A stretch of 33,660 nt of DNA from Verrucomicrobiota bacterium. GTDB lineage: Bacteria; Verrucomicrobiota; Verrucomicrobiia; Limisphaerales; J093. Where the stretch lies: NCBI GenBank assembly GCA_029556615.1, contig JAKQDD010000066.1:1-33660 (forward strand), read 5' to 3'. The notes beneath the pieces are model-generated. The model was not told the origin of the DNA, did not search any database, and worked only from the letters and a program-made list of their open reading frames with translations. A program made the translations under genes and the position numbers. This document shows, piece by piece, positions 17,780-24,364 of this stretch. How positions within the stretch are numbered: the stretch's first letter is position 1; each line of letters opens with the position of its first letter.

Positions 17780-17832
17780 GTCAAAACCTTGAATCAGTTG
17801 CCCTGCGCTTGCCAAGTGTTTCCTCAGAATCG

Positions 17833-18471
17833 ATGACCAATCTCCCACCGGCGGACGACTTTGGGAACCCGGAGAGGGGGCTGGTGGCCCGTTGCCGGAA
17901 GGGGGATGCGGCTGCGTGGGATGAGTTGTGTCAGCGCCACTACCCGGCGGTGGGGCGCTTCGTCCACCAACTGAGCCCTGATTTCACCCGGGAAGACGTC
18001 GAGGAGATCTGCCAGGAGGTGTTCATTGCGGTGGTGCGACGGTTCGACACGTTCCGCGGCACGAGTGCGCTGCAGACGTGGCTTTTCCGGATTGCAGTGA
18101 ACAAGGCCCGCGATTTCCTGGACCGGCGGGCTGCCGCCAAGCGCGGCGGCGGCAGGATGCAGGTCGCCTTGAAGGGTCCCGGGGAAGGACCCGGCCTTGA
18201 CCCCGCCTCGCCCTGTCCAGGTCCGGATGCCGTCTTGATGAGAGTGGAGCGAGCACGCCTCGTCCGCCAGGCTCTCGACGAACTTGGCGATCCGTGTCGT
18301 GAGCTGGTTGAACTCCGATACTTCGGCGATTTGAGTTACGAACAACTGGCGGAGTCGCTGCGGTTGAATCCGAAGACGGTCAGTTCACGGCTCAGCAAGT
18401 GCCTCGATCGTCTCGAGGGGATCGCGCGTCGGGTGTTGGCGAGGGAGGAGAACCCGCGGGTTCCCGTCTAA
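17833..18471 (+). CDS. ECF-type RNA polymerase sigma factor (sigma-70 family)
   Basis: 212 residues from ATG 17833. Region 2 spans residues about 15-100 ('LVARCRKGDAAAWDELCQRH', 'EEICQEVFIAVVRRFDTFRG', 'LQTWLFRIAVNKARDFLDRR'). A linker rich in Gly and Pro follows, then region 4 at about 140-200 ('LDELGDPCRELVELRYFGDL', 'YEQLAESLRLNPKTVSSRLS') with a complete helix-turn-helix. Both regions needed to bind RNA polymerase and promoter DNA are intact. The gene is followed after 13 bases by a gene for a single-pass membrane protein that could be its anti-sigma factor, although that partner has no zinc anti-sigma motif. A second, weaker pair of the same kind lies at 20016-22083. The target promoters are unknown. 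Confidence 0.9.
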   Translation: MTNLPPADDFGNPERGLVARCRKGDAAAWDELCQRHYPAVGRFVHQLSPDFTREDVEEICQEVFIAVVRRFDTFRGTSALQTWLFRIAVNKARDFLDRRAAAKRGGGRMQVALKGPGEGPGLDPASPCPGPDAVLMRVERARLVRQALDELGDPCRELVELRYFGDLSYEQLAESLRLNPKTVSSRLSKCLDRLEGIARRVLAREENPRVPV

Positions 18472-18484
18472 CAAGCAGGCCAGC

Positions 18485-19534
18485 ATGTCTGCCGACTCCA
18501 AACCATCGGTGCACCGCCTGTTGACCGACTACGCCGAGAGCCGACGGAGTCAGGGCGGGGTGCCGTTTGAAATGCCGCCGGCGACGCGCGCAGCGGTGCA
18601 GAGGGAGGTCTCCGCCCGATGGGGTGGGGAGGGGGCGGGGACTCGCCAGGGGCCCGCTGCCTGGCTTGGCTGGTGGCATCGGATCGCCTGGATTGGGGCA
18701 GGAGCCGCCGCCACCGCGGTTGGCTGCCTGCTGTGGTTGCAGTCTCGGCCCCGGACTGGCGACGCGATTACGCTGGCACAGGCACCGGAGAAGGCTCCCA
18801 CGGCTGCTTCTCGCGGCGAGGCCGGATCCGTTCCGGCGGCGCTTCCGGCGGGGACTCAAACGGCTGTCGTGTCGGCTGCGCCCGTCTTGGCCACAACGAG
18901 TGCGGGACCCGAAGGAGTGGCTCCGGCACCCGTTGCCGAGATGCAGCCTCAATCGACCGATGCCGATCGCTCCTTATCACCGCCTGGGCTCTCGCGTTAT
19001 GGGCTCGCGCCGGCCACGGCGGAGAAGGGAATGCGATCGAGACCCATGCCCCAGTTGGGTGGAGGAGCCACACGAAGAGCCGTCGCGCCCGCGCGGCTAG
19101 AGGACGTTGGGCAGCGTTTTGTCCAGGCCGGACAGCAGGCCCCGGTCAGAGTCGAGCAAGGGCCGGCTTCGCTGCGGTCGGTAGTGCTCAATGAGTTCCA
19201 GATCCAGCCCTTGCCTGACCGATTACGGGTGGTGGACGGCGACGGTTCGTTTTATGACGGTCCGCGGCCGAGGCAGGCGACCAGACCCGTTGAACGCGGA
19301 GTTCAGTTTGCCGTGGACGCCTTCGGCACAAACCGATCCCTCCAACAACCGGTGCGGCTCCAAGCCAACCTGATAATCACCAACGCATTGCCGCAGTCTG
19401 GATCGGCCGAGCCGACATCGGGTTCTGCTCCCGATTGGCTGCAGTCGGTCCTGAGCAACTCGGTCTTGCGAGGTCAGTTCCAAGTCGGATCCGATCGCCC
19501 GGTCGAGTTGAACGCGGTTCCGATGTCCCGGTAG
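18485..19534 (+). CDS. Single-pass membrane protein paired with ECF sigma; putative anti-sigma
   Basis: 349 residues, 13 bases after the sigma gene. A short cytoplasmic N-terminal region (about 1-58, 'LLTDYAESRRSQGG..FEMPP', 'VSARWGGEG') precedes one transmembrane helix at about 66-85 (HRIAWIGAGAAATAVGCLLWL). A low-complexity Ala/Pro/Thr-rich stretch (about 90-220) leads to a C-terminal region with 'VVLNEFQIQPLPDRLRVVDG' and then 'DGSFYDG'. The N-terminal motif, the helix and the 'VDGDGSFYDG' block recur in the protein at 20557-22083, so the two are paralogues. Position and topology suggest an anti-sigma factor or a sigma-controlled envelope protein. There is no HxxxCxxC motif, so the zinc anti-sigma type is excluded. 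The TAG stop codon is also the first base triplet of dispersed repeat copy B. Confidence 0.7.
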   Translation: MSADSKPSVHRLLTDYAESRRSQGGVPFEMPPATRAAVQREVSARWGGEGAGTRQGPAAWLGWWHRIAWIGAGAAATAVGCLLWLQSRPRTGDAITLAQAPEKAPTAASRGEAGSVPAALPAGTQTAVVSAAPVLATTSAGPEGVAPAPVAEMQPQSTDADRSLSPPGLSRYGLAPATAEKGMRSRPMPQLGGGATRRAVAPARLEDVGQRFVQAGQQAPVRVEQGPASLRSVVLNEFQIQPLPDRLRVVDGDGSFYDGPRPRQATRPVERGVQFAVDAFGTNRSLQQPVRLQANLIITNALPQSGSAEPTSGSAPDWLQSVLSNSVLRGQFQVGSDRPVELNAVPMSR

Positions 19535-19705
19535 AGTCCTCGACTTGTGGAATATCGGGTCAACAGGTCAAGTTCGGTCCCTGCCGCACCACCCCCACCC
19601 CCCTGCCTTCGAGGACTCTAAATGAGCGAGGCGCAGAACGCAGGGTCCGGAAGGGCAGGAAGGCTTCATGGGGTCGCGGACTTGGCTGGGGTCTAAGGCG
19701 GCGCT
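19532..19705 (+). repeat. Dispersed intergenic repeat, copy B (best-preserved)
   Basis: A perfect 12-base inverted pair, TAGAGTCCTCGA (19532-19543) and TCGAGGACTCTA (19609-19620), encloses the conserved core GGTCAACAGGTCAAGTT (19558-19574). Beyond the right arm follow GAGCGAGGCGCAGAACGC and a tail starting TTCATG with GGTCTAAGGC near 19690. The left arm begins at the stop codon of the upstream gene. Confidence 0.8.
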
Positions 19706-20015
19706 GGGTTTACCGCGAGGGGAGATTGCAGCGGTGTTGTTCCGACGCTCACCCGGGCTCCGTCGATCTTCTCGGTAGTGCTCGGCTGGGAATCCGACGC
19801 TTTGCGACCATCCGCGAAGGGTGTCATGGAACGGGGCAGGCGATAAAGGCGTGCGACGGTCGCGACCTGAGGTTGAACAGGGGTGGTTGTGAATAACTTT
19901 GCAAGTCTCATGGAAAATGCTTTCATAATGATGATGGATAATTTAGCAAAGTGAAATTGATGAAAGTTGTTATTGCCAAGGCGCAGCGGTTTGGCGTAGC
20001 GTGTCGCCATCAGCC
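19535..20015. other. Long intergenic stretch with repeat copy B and an AT-rich leader
   Basis: 481 bases. 19532-19705 is repeat copy B. 19706-19880 is G+C-rich without any frame or hairpin I can support. 19885-19980 is strikingly AT-rich compared with everything around it and is the likely promoter region for the second sigma gene. Confidence 0.6.
19899..19942 (+). promoter_or_regulatory. Candidate promoter in AT-rich leader of the second sigma gene
   Basis: TTGCAA (19899-19904) could serve as a -35 box with CATAAT at 19924-19929 as -10 (19-base spacer). GATAAT at 19937-19942 is another -10-like hexamer. Assigned from consensus resemblance and local base composition only. Confidence 0.35.
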
Positions 20016-20552
20016 ATGAGATCAGTCATCCTGAAGGACCCGGGGCGAGCGTTGCTCGAACGATGTCGGCGGGGCGACCTTGGTGCCTGGGATCGACTCC
20101 TGGAGGATCACTACGATGAAGTGATCCAGTTCCTGTTCCAGTTGGATCCAGGGTTAACGCGGGATGCCGCGAGCGAGTTGGCGGGTCAGGTTTTCGACCG
20201 TGCGGTGAGCAGCATTGATACGGCCGTGGAGGATCATGCGACGCCGAGAGTCTGGCTCATGCGGGTGGCGGCGGACTGTGTTCGGGGTCGCACTGAGGCC
20301 CAAAGTAACTCGAGTGCAAGATCCTGCAACGAGGCCATCCTCCTCCGGCGGCTGCTTGACCGAGTCGGGGGACCATGTCGGGACATTCTCGAACTGGCTT
20401 TCTTCGGCGGGCTTGAAACGAAGGAACTGGCGGCAGCGCTCGAGATCGAGCCGGCGACAGTGGGTCCGCGTATTCACATGTGTTTGAACCGTTTGGAGGT
20501 CTTCCTGCAACAGGATGCCTCCGGCGAGTTCCGAACTCTCCAGGAGGCATAA
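20016..20552 (+). CDS. Diverged sigma-70-family (ECF-like) protein
   Basis: 178 residues from ATG 20016; a GTG at 20001 is an alternative. It is a diverged relative of the sigma factor at 17833-18471: 'LLERCRRGDLGAWDRLLEDH' parallels 'LVARCRKGDAAAWDELCQRH', 'RVWLMRVAADCVRGR' parallels 'QTWLFRIAVNKARDF', and 'GGPCRDILELAFFGGLETKE' parallels 'GDPCRELVELRYFGDLSYEQ'. The region 2 core that normally reads 'DxxQEVFxxV' is weak here ('ASELAGQVFDRAV'), and the linker between regions 2 and 4 is short. The region 4 helix-turn-helix is present but its recognition helix differs ('EIEPATVGPRIHMCLNRL'). It may be a working sigma with different specificity or a decaying copy. It is tightly coupled to the membrane-protein gene 4 bases downstream, whose Shine-Dalgarno lies inside this gene. 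Confidence 0.75.
   Translation: MRSVILKDPGRALLERCRRGDLGAWDRLLEDHYDEVIQFLFQLDPGLTRDAASELAGQVFDRAVSSIDTAVEDHATPRVWLMRVAADCVRGRTEAQSNSSARSCNEAILLRRLLDRVGGPCRDILELAFFGGLETKELAAALEIEPATVGPRIHMCLNRLEVFLQQDASGEFRTLQEA
20542..20547 (+). promoter_or_regulatory. Strong Shine-Dalgarno inside the end of the second sigma gene
   Basis: AGGAGG ends 9 bases before ATG 20557. It is a near-perfect site, fixes that start, and implies coupled translation of the sigma and membrane-protein genes. Confidence 0.7.
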
Positions 20553-20556
20553 CGCC

Positions 20557-22083
20557 ATGCAAGATTCCAATCCTCTGGGCAACAAACTGGCTGCATACGC
20601 CCAGCAACGGCGACGGGAGGTCGGCGGTGGTTTCTCCCCCGATGACGTCACACGCGAGCGTTTGCGACGGGCTGTGCGCGGCCGGTTTGGGGAGGGGGTG
20701 GGCGCTCCTGCATTGACTCCTCGATGGGAGCAGGGCCTTTGGCTGAGGGCGGGAGGGGCGCTGGTGGGTGGTATTGCTGTCGTAACGGGGGCGGCTCTGC
20801 TCCTGGGACGAGGCGAGGGACCGGTCACAGAACAACCCGGTGGCGCCGGTGCGGAGAAAGTGGCCGTGATGGCGGCGTCGCCAGCCGCAACGGCAAAAGT
20901 CGCCCCGGTCAACTCGGCGACAACTTCCAGACAGACTCCCTCCAGGCAGGCTTCAGCCTCCAATTCCGCGACCCACGGCGTCGAAGCGTCGATTCAGACG
21001 CCGGTTTCGAAAGCTCGGCCGAACTCCACTCAATCTCCGGCTGCCCAGGCCCGTGCAGTACCCACTGCCCAGGCACCGGCCGATCTTCGCCCTGATTGGC
21101 GGCTGACCCCGGGGCCTTCGTTCTCAGGTGATCCCGCCGCGCGTGAAGAAGTACGCCGAATGGACTTTTTTGCGCTTCTTGGGATCGACGCGGCCGAGGT
21201 GAAGCCGGTGGTGGCCGAGGTGAAGCCGGTGGTTAAGAAGAAGGAAGCGCAAGGGGTGGCGCCTGCCAAGTCCTCGTGGCTGACGTTGAACGTCAACCTC
21301 ATCAGCTTCTCATTGGGATCGGGCAAAGGGGGTGGGGACGTCAAAGGTCGTGCTGGCGGATCTTCCGAGAAGGCGGCGTCTCTGGCTAACGGCGCGGGTG
21401 TAGCGGCTGCCGGGGTGGGAGCGGATGTTCCGGCGAGCAAGCCGAGGGTGGTGGTCCCTCGGGTTGCGGTTGGTGGGCTGGTGGCGAATCCGGAGCCAGT
21501 GCCACCTCGCGGTGTGGTGTCAGCCGGTGCGGCAGCTCCGCAGGCAGGGCCGGCGAGGGCGGTGTCGAGAGTGGTGCCAGAGGCTGGCAGGGGCAGAGGC
21601 GGAGTCGAGGGGGCGGTTGCGGGCGGGGAGCAGCGGTATGTTCGGGAGGATTCGACCCGGCATCTTCGGCGCAATTTCAACTCTCCGCCGCTGCCGGAGG
21701 TCCTGCAGGAGTTCGTGATTCGGAAACGTTCGAACGGAATGGCGATCGTGGACGCGGATGGTTCGATTTACGACGTGGTTCCTGAGGAGACACTGGTGGC
21801 GCCGGATTCTGGCGTGGCGTCGCGGCGTGTGGAGTCCGCGGTGTGCTTCAAGGCGGCCGGGATGCACAAGAGCAGCGGCCAGTGGGTAGTTTTCGACGGC
21901 TGGCTGGTGCCGGCGGAAGGGGAGAAGGGTGAGCTGGCATCAGGGGGCAAGGGTACGGGATCGCAATGGGCCGCGGTTCCAGGGTTGCCGCTTGGGGGGA
22001 TGCGGGTCTGCGGGGAGGTGCGGTTAGGGGAGCGGACTCGATTCCCCCTCGCGGCGGATCCAGTCGCGAAGCAGGGGTCATAG
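20557..22083 (+). CDS. Single-pass membrane protein, paralogue of 18485-19534
   Basis: 508 residues. The N-terminal 60 residues ('NKLAAYAQQRRREVGGGFSP', 'LRRAVRGRFGEG') resemble those of the protein at 18485, followed by a transmembrane helix at about 67-87 (GGALVGGIAVVTGAALLLG). A long Ala/Pro/Ser/Val-rich region contains a short internal duplication 'EVKPVVAEVKPVV' near residue 215. The C-terminal region (about 370-508) has 'VLQEFVIRKRSNGMAIVDAD' followed by 'GSIYDV', matching 'VLNEFQI..VDGDGSFYDG' in the paralogue. As with that protein, gene order suggests an anti-sigma or sigma-dependent envelope role; this is inference. It converges with the deoR-type gene, with six bases between the stop codons. 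Confidence 0.7.
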   Translation: MQDSNPLGNKLAAYAQQRRREVGGGFSPDDVTRERLRRAVRGRFGEGVGAPALTPRWEQGLWLRAGGALVGGIAVVTGAALLLGRGEGPVTEQPGGAGAEKVAVMAASPAATAKVAPVNSATTSRQTPSRQASASNSATHGVEASIQTPVSKARPNSTQSPAAQARAVPTAQAPADLRPDWRLTPGPSFSGDPAAREEVRRMDFFALLGIDAAEVKPVVAEVKPVVKKKEAQGVAPAKSSWLTLNVNLISFSLGSGKGGGDVKGRAGGSSEKAASLANGAGVAAAGVGADVPASKPRVVVPRVAVGGLVANPEPVPPRGVVSAGAAAPQAGPARAVSRVVPEAGRGRGGVEGAVAGGEQRYVREDSTRHLRRNFNSPPLPEVLQEFVIRKRSNGMAIVDADGSIYDVVPEETLVAPDSGVASRRVESAVCFKAAGMHKSSGQWVVFDGWLVPAEGEKGELASGGKGTGSQWAAVPGLPLGGMRVCGEVRLGERTRFPLAADPVAKQGS

Positions 22084-22089
22084 GAACCC

Positions 22090-22893
22090 TCAGACCGGGG
22101 TGGGCGGCGCGTCTTCGGACGCGCCGCCGGGCTGGGAGGGTGCGAGGACGACCTCGATGCTGCGGTTTCTCAAGGCCGCGACCAGTTCCTGAGGGGCTCC
22201 TTGGTCTGTGACCACGGTTTGGAAGGCCTCGAGTCCACACAGCGGCGCCATGGATCGCCTGCCGAATTTCGTGTGGTCCAAGCAGAAGATGATCCGCTGG
22301 GCAACCCGCATCATGGTCCGTTGCAGTTCGATCAGAAGGAGGTGGGAGTTGGTGACGCCGTCGGTGGTGATGCCACCCGCGCCCATGATGGCGACATCCG
22401 CGTGCATGCGGGAGAAGGACTCGATGGCGAGGGGACCCACCAGGACGCCGAGTCGTGGATAGACCACGCCGCCGGAGACGACGACCTCGACAGCGTTGTT
22501 GGATCCGTAGAGATTGGCGACAGGCAACGAGTTGGTGATCACCATGGGGCGTTTGGACTCGAGGTAGCGCGCGGCGTGAAAGGCGGTGGTTCCGGCGTCG
22601 ATGATCACGCTCTGGCCTGGTTGGATGAGATCCGCGCAAGCCCGGCCGATGGCCTCCTTCTCGGCCAACTGATGCGTGTCGCGGGCGTTGAAGACGAATT
22701 CGTCGGTTCGCGGATCAAGGACCCTGGCGCCGCCGTGGGTGCGGCGAATGCCCCCGCCGTTCTCGAGGATTGTCAGGTCGCGTCGGATGGTTGATTGTGA
22801 GACATCGACGGCGCGTGCCAACTCTTCCAGGGAGGCGAACTCGACCCGTTGCAGGTACTCGGCGATCCGGTGTTGCCTTTCCTCGGGTTGCAT
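22090..22893 (-). CDS. DeoR-family transcriptional repressor of the BMC operon
   Basis: 267 residues on the minus strand. The N-terminal winged helix-turn-helix is typical of DeoR ('ERQHRIAEYLQRVEFASLEE', 'VDVSQSTIRRDLTILENGG', 'RTHGGARVL'). The C-terminal sugar-phosphate sensor (DeoRC, about 75-240) shows 'AIGRACADLIQPGQSVIIDA' followed by 'GTTAFHAARYL', 'ITNSLPVANL', 'GGVVYPRLGVLVGP' and 'CLDHTKFGRRS'. Members usually repress sugar operons and are released by a phosphosugar. It diverges from pduL with an 86-base AT-rich gap, the standard arrangement for a local repressor, so control of the BMC operon is a strong inference. The C-terminal tail 'GGASEDAPPTPV' is encoded by a perfect hairpin. 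Confidence 0.92.
   Translation of the reverse strand: MQPEERQHRIAEYLQRVEFASLEELARAVDVSQSTIRRDLTILENGGGIRRTHGGARVLDPRTDEFVFNARDTHQLAEKEAIGRACADLIQPGQSVIIDAGTTAFHAARYLESKRPMVITNSLPVANLYGSNNAVEVVVSGGVVYPRLGVLVGPLAIESFSRMHADVAIMGAGGITTDGVTNSHLLLIELQRTMMRVAQRIIFCLDHTKFGRRSMAPLCGLEAFQTVVTDQGAPQELVAALRNRSIEVVLAPSQPGGASEDAPPTPV
22103..22128. terminator. Perfect 11-bp hairpin with UUCG loop between convergent genes
   Basis: GGCGGCGCGTC (22103-22113) pairs perfectly with GACGCGCCGCC (22118-22128) around TTCG, on the plus strand giving the very stable C(UUCG)G tetraloop. It lies within the last codons of the deoR-type gene and just past the stop of the convergent membrane-protein gene. There is no T tract on either side, so it may block transcription or protect the 3' ends. 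Confidence 0.5.
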
Positions 22894-22939
22894 TCCTGAC
22901 CATTGTTGGAATAATATGGAATGAATTGCAATAATAATG

Positions 22940-22970
22940 TTGACAGTTTTGGTAGATCTATCAACCTATT
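22940..22970 (+). promoter_or_regulatory. Candidate promoter and operator of the BMC operon
   Basis: A perfect -35 hexamer TTGACA lies at 22940-22945. A 16-base near-palindrome TTGGTAGATCTATCAA (22949-22964, two mismatched positions, perfect core TAGATCTA) follows directly and would overlap RNA polymerase. The best -10 match, CCTATT (22965-22970), is poor. No Shine-Dalgarno precedes ATG 22980, so a very short leader is possible. It lies between the DeoR-type gene and pduL. Confidence 0.5.
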
Positions 22971-22979
22971 TGAAATCTC

Positions 22980-23657
22980 ATGACTGAGTCGGGATCAACG
23001 GTACATCGTGCGGTGGTGGAGCACTTGGTGCGGCAGTTGGTTTATCAGCGACTTGGCAAGCCGTTGCCAGAGAGTGCAAGCGGTCCGAACCCGCTCGTGG
23101 TGAACATCAGTGCGCGGCACTGTCATCTGACCCAGGAGGCGGTCGATGCGTTGTTTGGCAAGGGGCACCAACTGGGAGTGCACAAGAACCTCTATCAGGC
23201 CGGGCAATTTGCGGCGAAAGAGACCGTGACACTGATTGGGCCTCGGAGCCGGGTGATTTCGAATCTGCGGATCCTGGGGCCGTGTCGGACTCTGAACCAG
23301 GTGGAAGTGGCGTACACGGATGCGGTGGCTTTGGGTTTTGAGGTTCCGCTGCGGTTATCGGGCAACATCAAGGGGACGCCCGGATGCATGCTGATGGGCC
23401 CTGCGGGCTTCTTCGAGATGAAGGAAGGGGTGATTCGGGCAGCGCGTCACGTGCACATGAGTCCGGAGGACGCGACGTTCTATGGAGTGGCGAACGGGGA
23501 CGAGATGCGGCTGAGGATTGGGGGTCCGTGTGGGCTGACGTTGGATCGGATGCTGGTGCGGGTGGATCCGAGCTTCAAGCTGGAAGTGCACATCGACACC
23601 GACGAGGGGAACGCGTGTGATTTGCGGCCGGAGACCCCGTGTGAACTGACGCAATAG
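22980..23657 (+). CDS. pduL: PduL-type phosphate acyltransferase of the microcompartment
   Basis: 225 residues. PduL converts acyl-CoA plus phosphate to acyl-phosphate inside BMCs. The two zinc-binding histidine motifs are visible: 'ISARHCHLTQEAVDALFG' (about residues 43-60) and 'AARHVHMSPEDATFYGV' (about 155-171). The PduL blocks 'QFAAKETVTLIGPRSRVISN' and 'LRILGPCR', and 'KGTPGCMLMGPAG', are also present. The N-terminal segment 'VHRAVVEHLVRQLVYQRLG' is a short amphipathic helix ahead of the catalytic part, as expected for a cargo-targeting peptide. First gene of the operon, under the candidate promoter-operator upstream. The partner enzymes aldehyde dehydrogenase and acetate kinase are in the same operon. 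Confidence 0.95.
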   Translation: MTESGSTVHRAVVEHLVRQLVYQRLGKPLPESASGPNPLVVNISARHCHLTQEAVDALFGKGHQLGVHKNLYQAGQFAAKETVTLIGPRSRVISNLRILGPCRTLNQVEVAYTDAVALGFEVPLRLSGNIKGTPGCMLMGPAGFFEMKEGVIRAARHVHMSPEDATFYGVANGDEMRLRIGGPCGLTLDRMLVRVDPSFKLEVHIDTDEGNACDLRPETPCELTQ

Positions 23658-23690
23658 CGATCGAGAACGAATGGAAACGAGGACGGCACT

Positions 23691-23984
23691 ATGAGTGAAG
23701 CACTTGGCATGATTGAAACGAAGGGTTATGTGGGGGCGGTGGAGGCGAGCGATGCGATGGTGAAGGCGGCGAACGTGACGCTGGTGCGGACGATTCCCAT
23801 TGGCGGGGGGATGATCACGGTTCTTGCCCGCGGGGATGTGGGGAGCATCAAGGCGGCGGTGGACGCCGGCGCGAAGGCGGCATCCAAGGTCGGGGAGCTG
23901 ATCAGTTCCCACATCATCGCCCGTCCGCAGGAAGACCTGCTGAAGGCGTTTCTGGGCGAGGGGGCGCCGAAGGCGGCGAAGTAG
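23691..23984 (+). CDS. BMC-H hexameric shell protein 1
   Basis: 97 residues, a single BMC domain ('[20 protein letters not shown]', '[18 protein letters not shown]', '[15 protein letters not shown]'). Hexamers of such proteins tile the shell facets. The pore loop reads '[10 protein letters not shown]', with glycine in the place occupied by serine in the classic PduA 'GSG' pore. A short Ala/Lys tail follows the domain. An AGGA-type Shine-Dalgarno lies about 8 bases before ATG 23691. It is 33 bases after pduL and 45 bases before the second BMC-H gene. Confidence 0.95.
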   Translation: MSEALGMIETKGYVGAVEASDAMVKAANVTLVRTIPIGGGMITVLARGDVGSIKAAVDAGAKAASKVGELISSHIIARPQEDLLKAFLGEGAPKAAK

Positions 23985-24029
23985 GGTGCGGGGAGTGGCG
24001 CAACAAGACCGTGGAGAGGAGAGTGGATT

Positions 24030-24308
24030 ATGGCGCAACAAGCGATTGGAATGATTGAGACGAAGGGCCTCTGCGCGTTGCTGGAGGCTGCGGACGCCGC
24101 GCTGAAGGCGGCCAGCGTGCAGCTGGTGGGCTGGGAGAAGGTGGGGAGCGGCTATGTGACGGCGTTTTTCCGCGGCGATGTCGCGGCGGTGAAGGCGGCC
24201 ACGGATGCGGGGGTGGCGGCTGCGGCGCAGGTGGGCCAGGTGGTGAGCGTGCAGGTGATTCCGCGGCCGCACGAGGGTCTGGCGATGCTGGGCAAGTGGC
24301 TGCAATAG
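24030..24308 (+). CDS. BMC-H hexameric shell protein 2
   Basis: 92 residues, a single BMC domain ('[20 protein letters not shown]', '[20 protein letters not shown]', '[14 protein letters not shown]'). The pore loop is '[10 protein letters not shown]', the classic GSG form. GGAGAGGAGAG at 24013-24023 is a strong Shine-Dalgarno 6 bases before ATG 24030. It belongs to the BMC operon and ends 56 bases before the acetate kinase start chosen here. Confidence 0.95.
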   Translation: MAQQAIGMIETKGLCALLEAADAALKAASVQLVGWEKVGSGYVTAFFRGDVAAVKAATDAGVAAAAQVGQVVSVQVIPRPHEGLAMLGKWLQ

Positions 24309-24364
24309 GGGCGCTGTTGTCGGACGCGGTGCCGGCGGGGCGCGCGGCGGCGCACGGAACCTCC

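Noticed and set aside
17432..17836. Plus-strand open frame opposite the receiver-like gene
   Set aside because: Low-complexity Gly/Gln/Arg composition. The minus-strand frame shows a receiver-like strand/helix pattern, so the minus strand was preferred.
23997..24042. 12-base direct repeat TGGCGCAACAAG at 23997-24008 and 24031-24042
   Set aside because: It lies around the start of the second BMC-H gene and probably is a small local duplication; no further structure supports an element.
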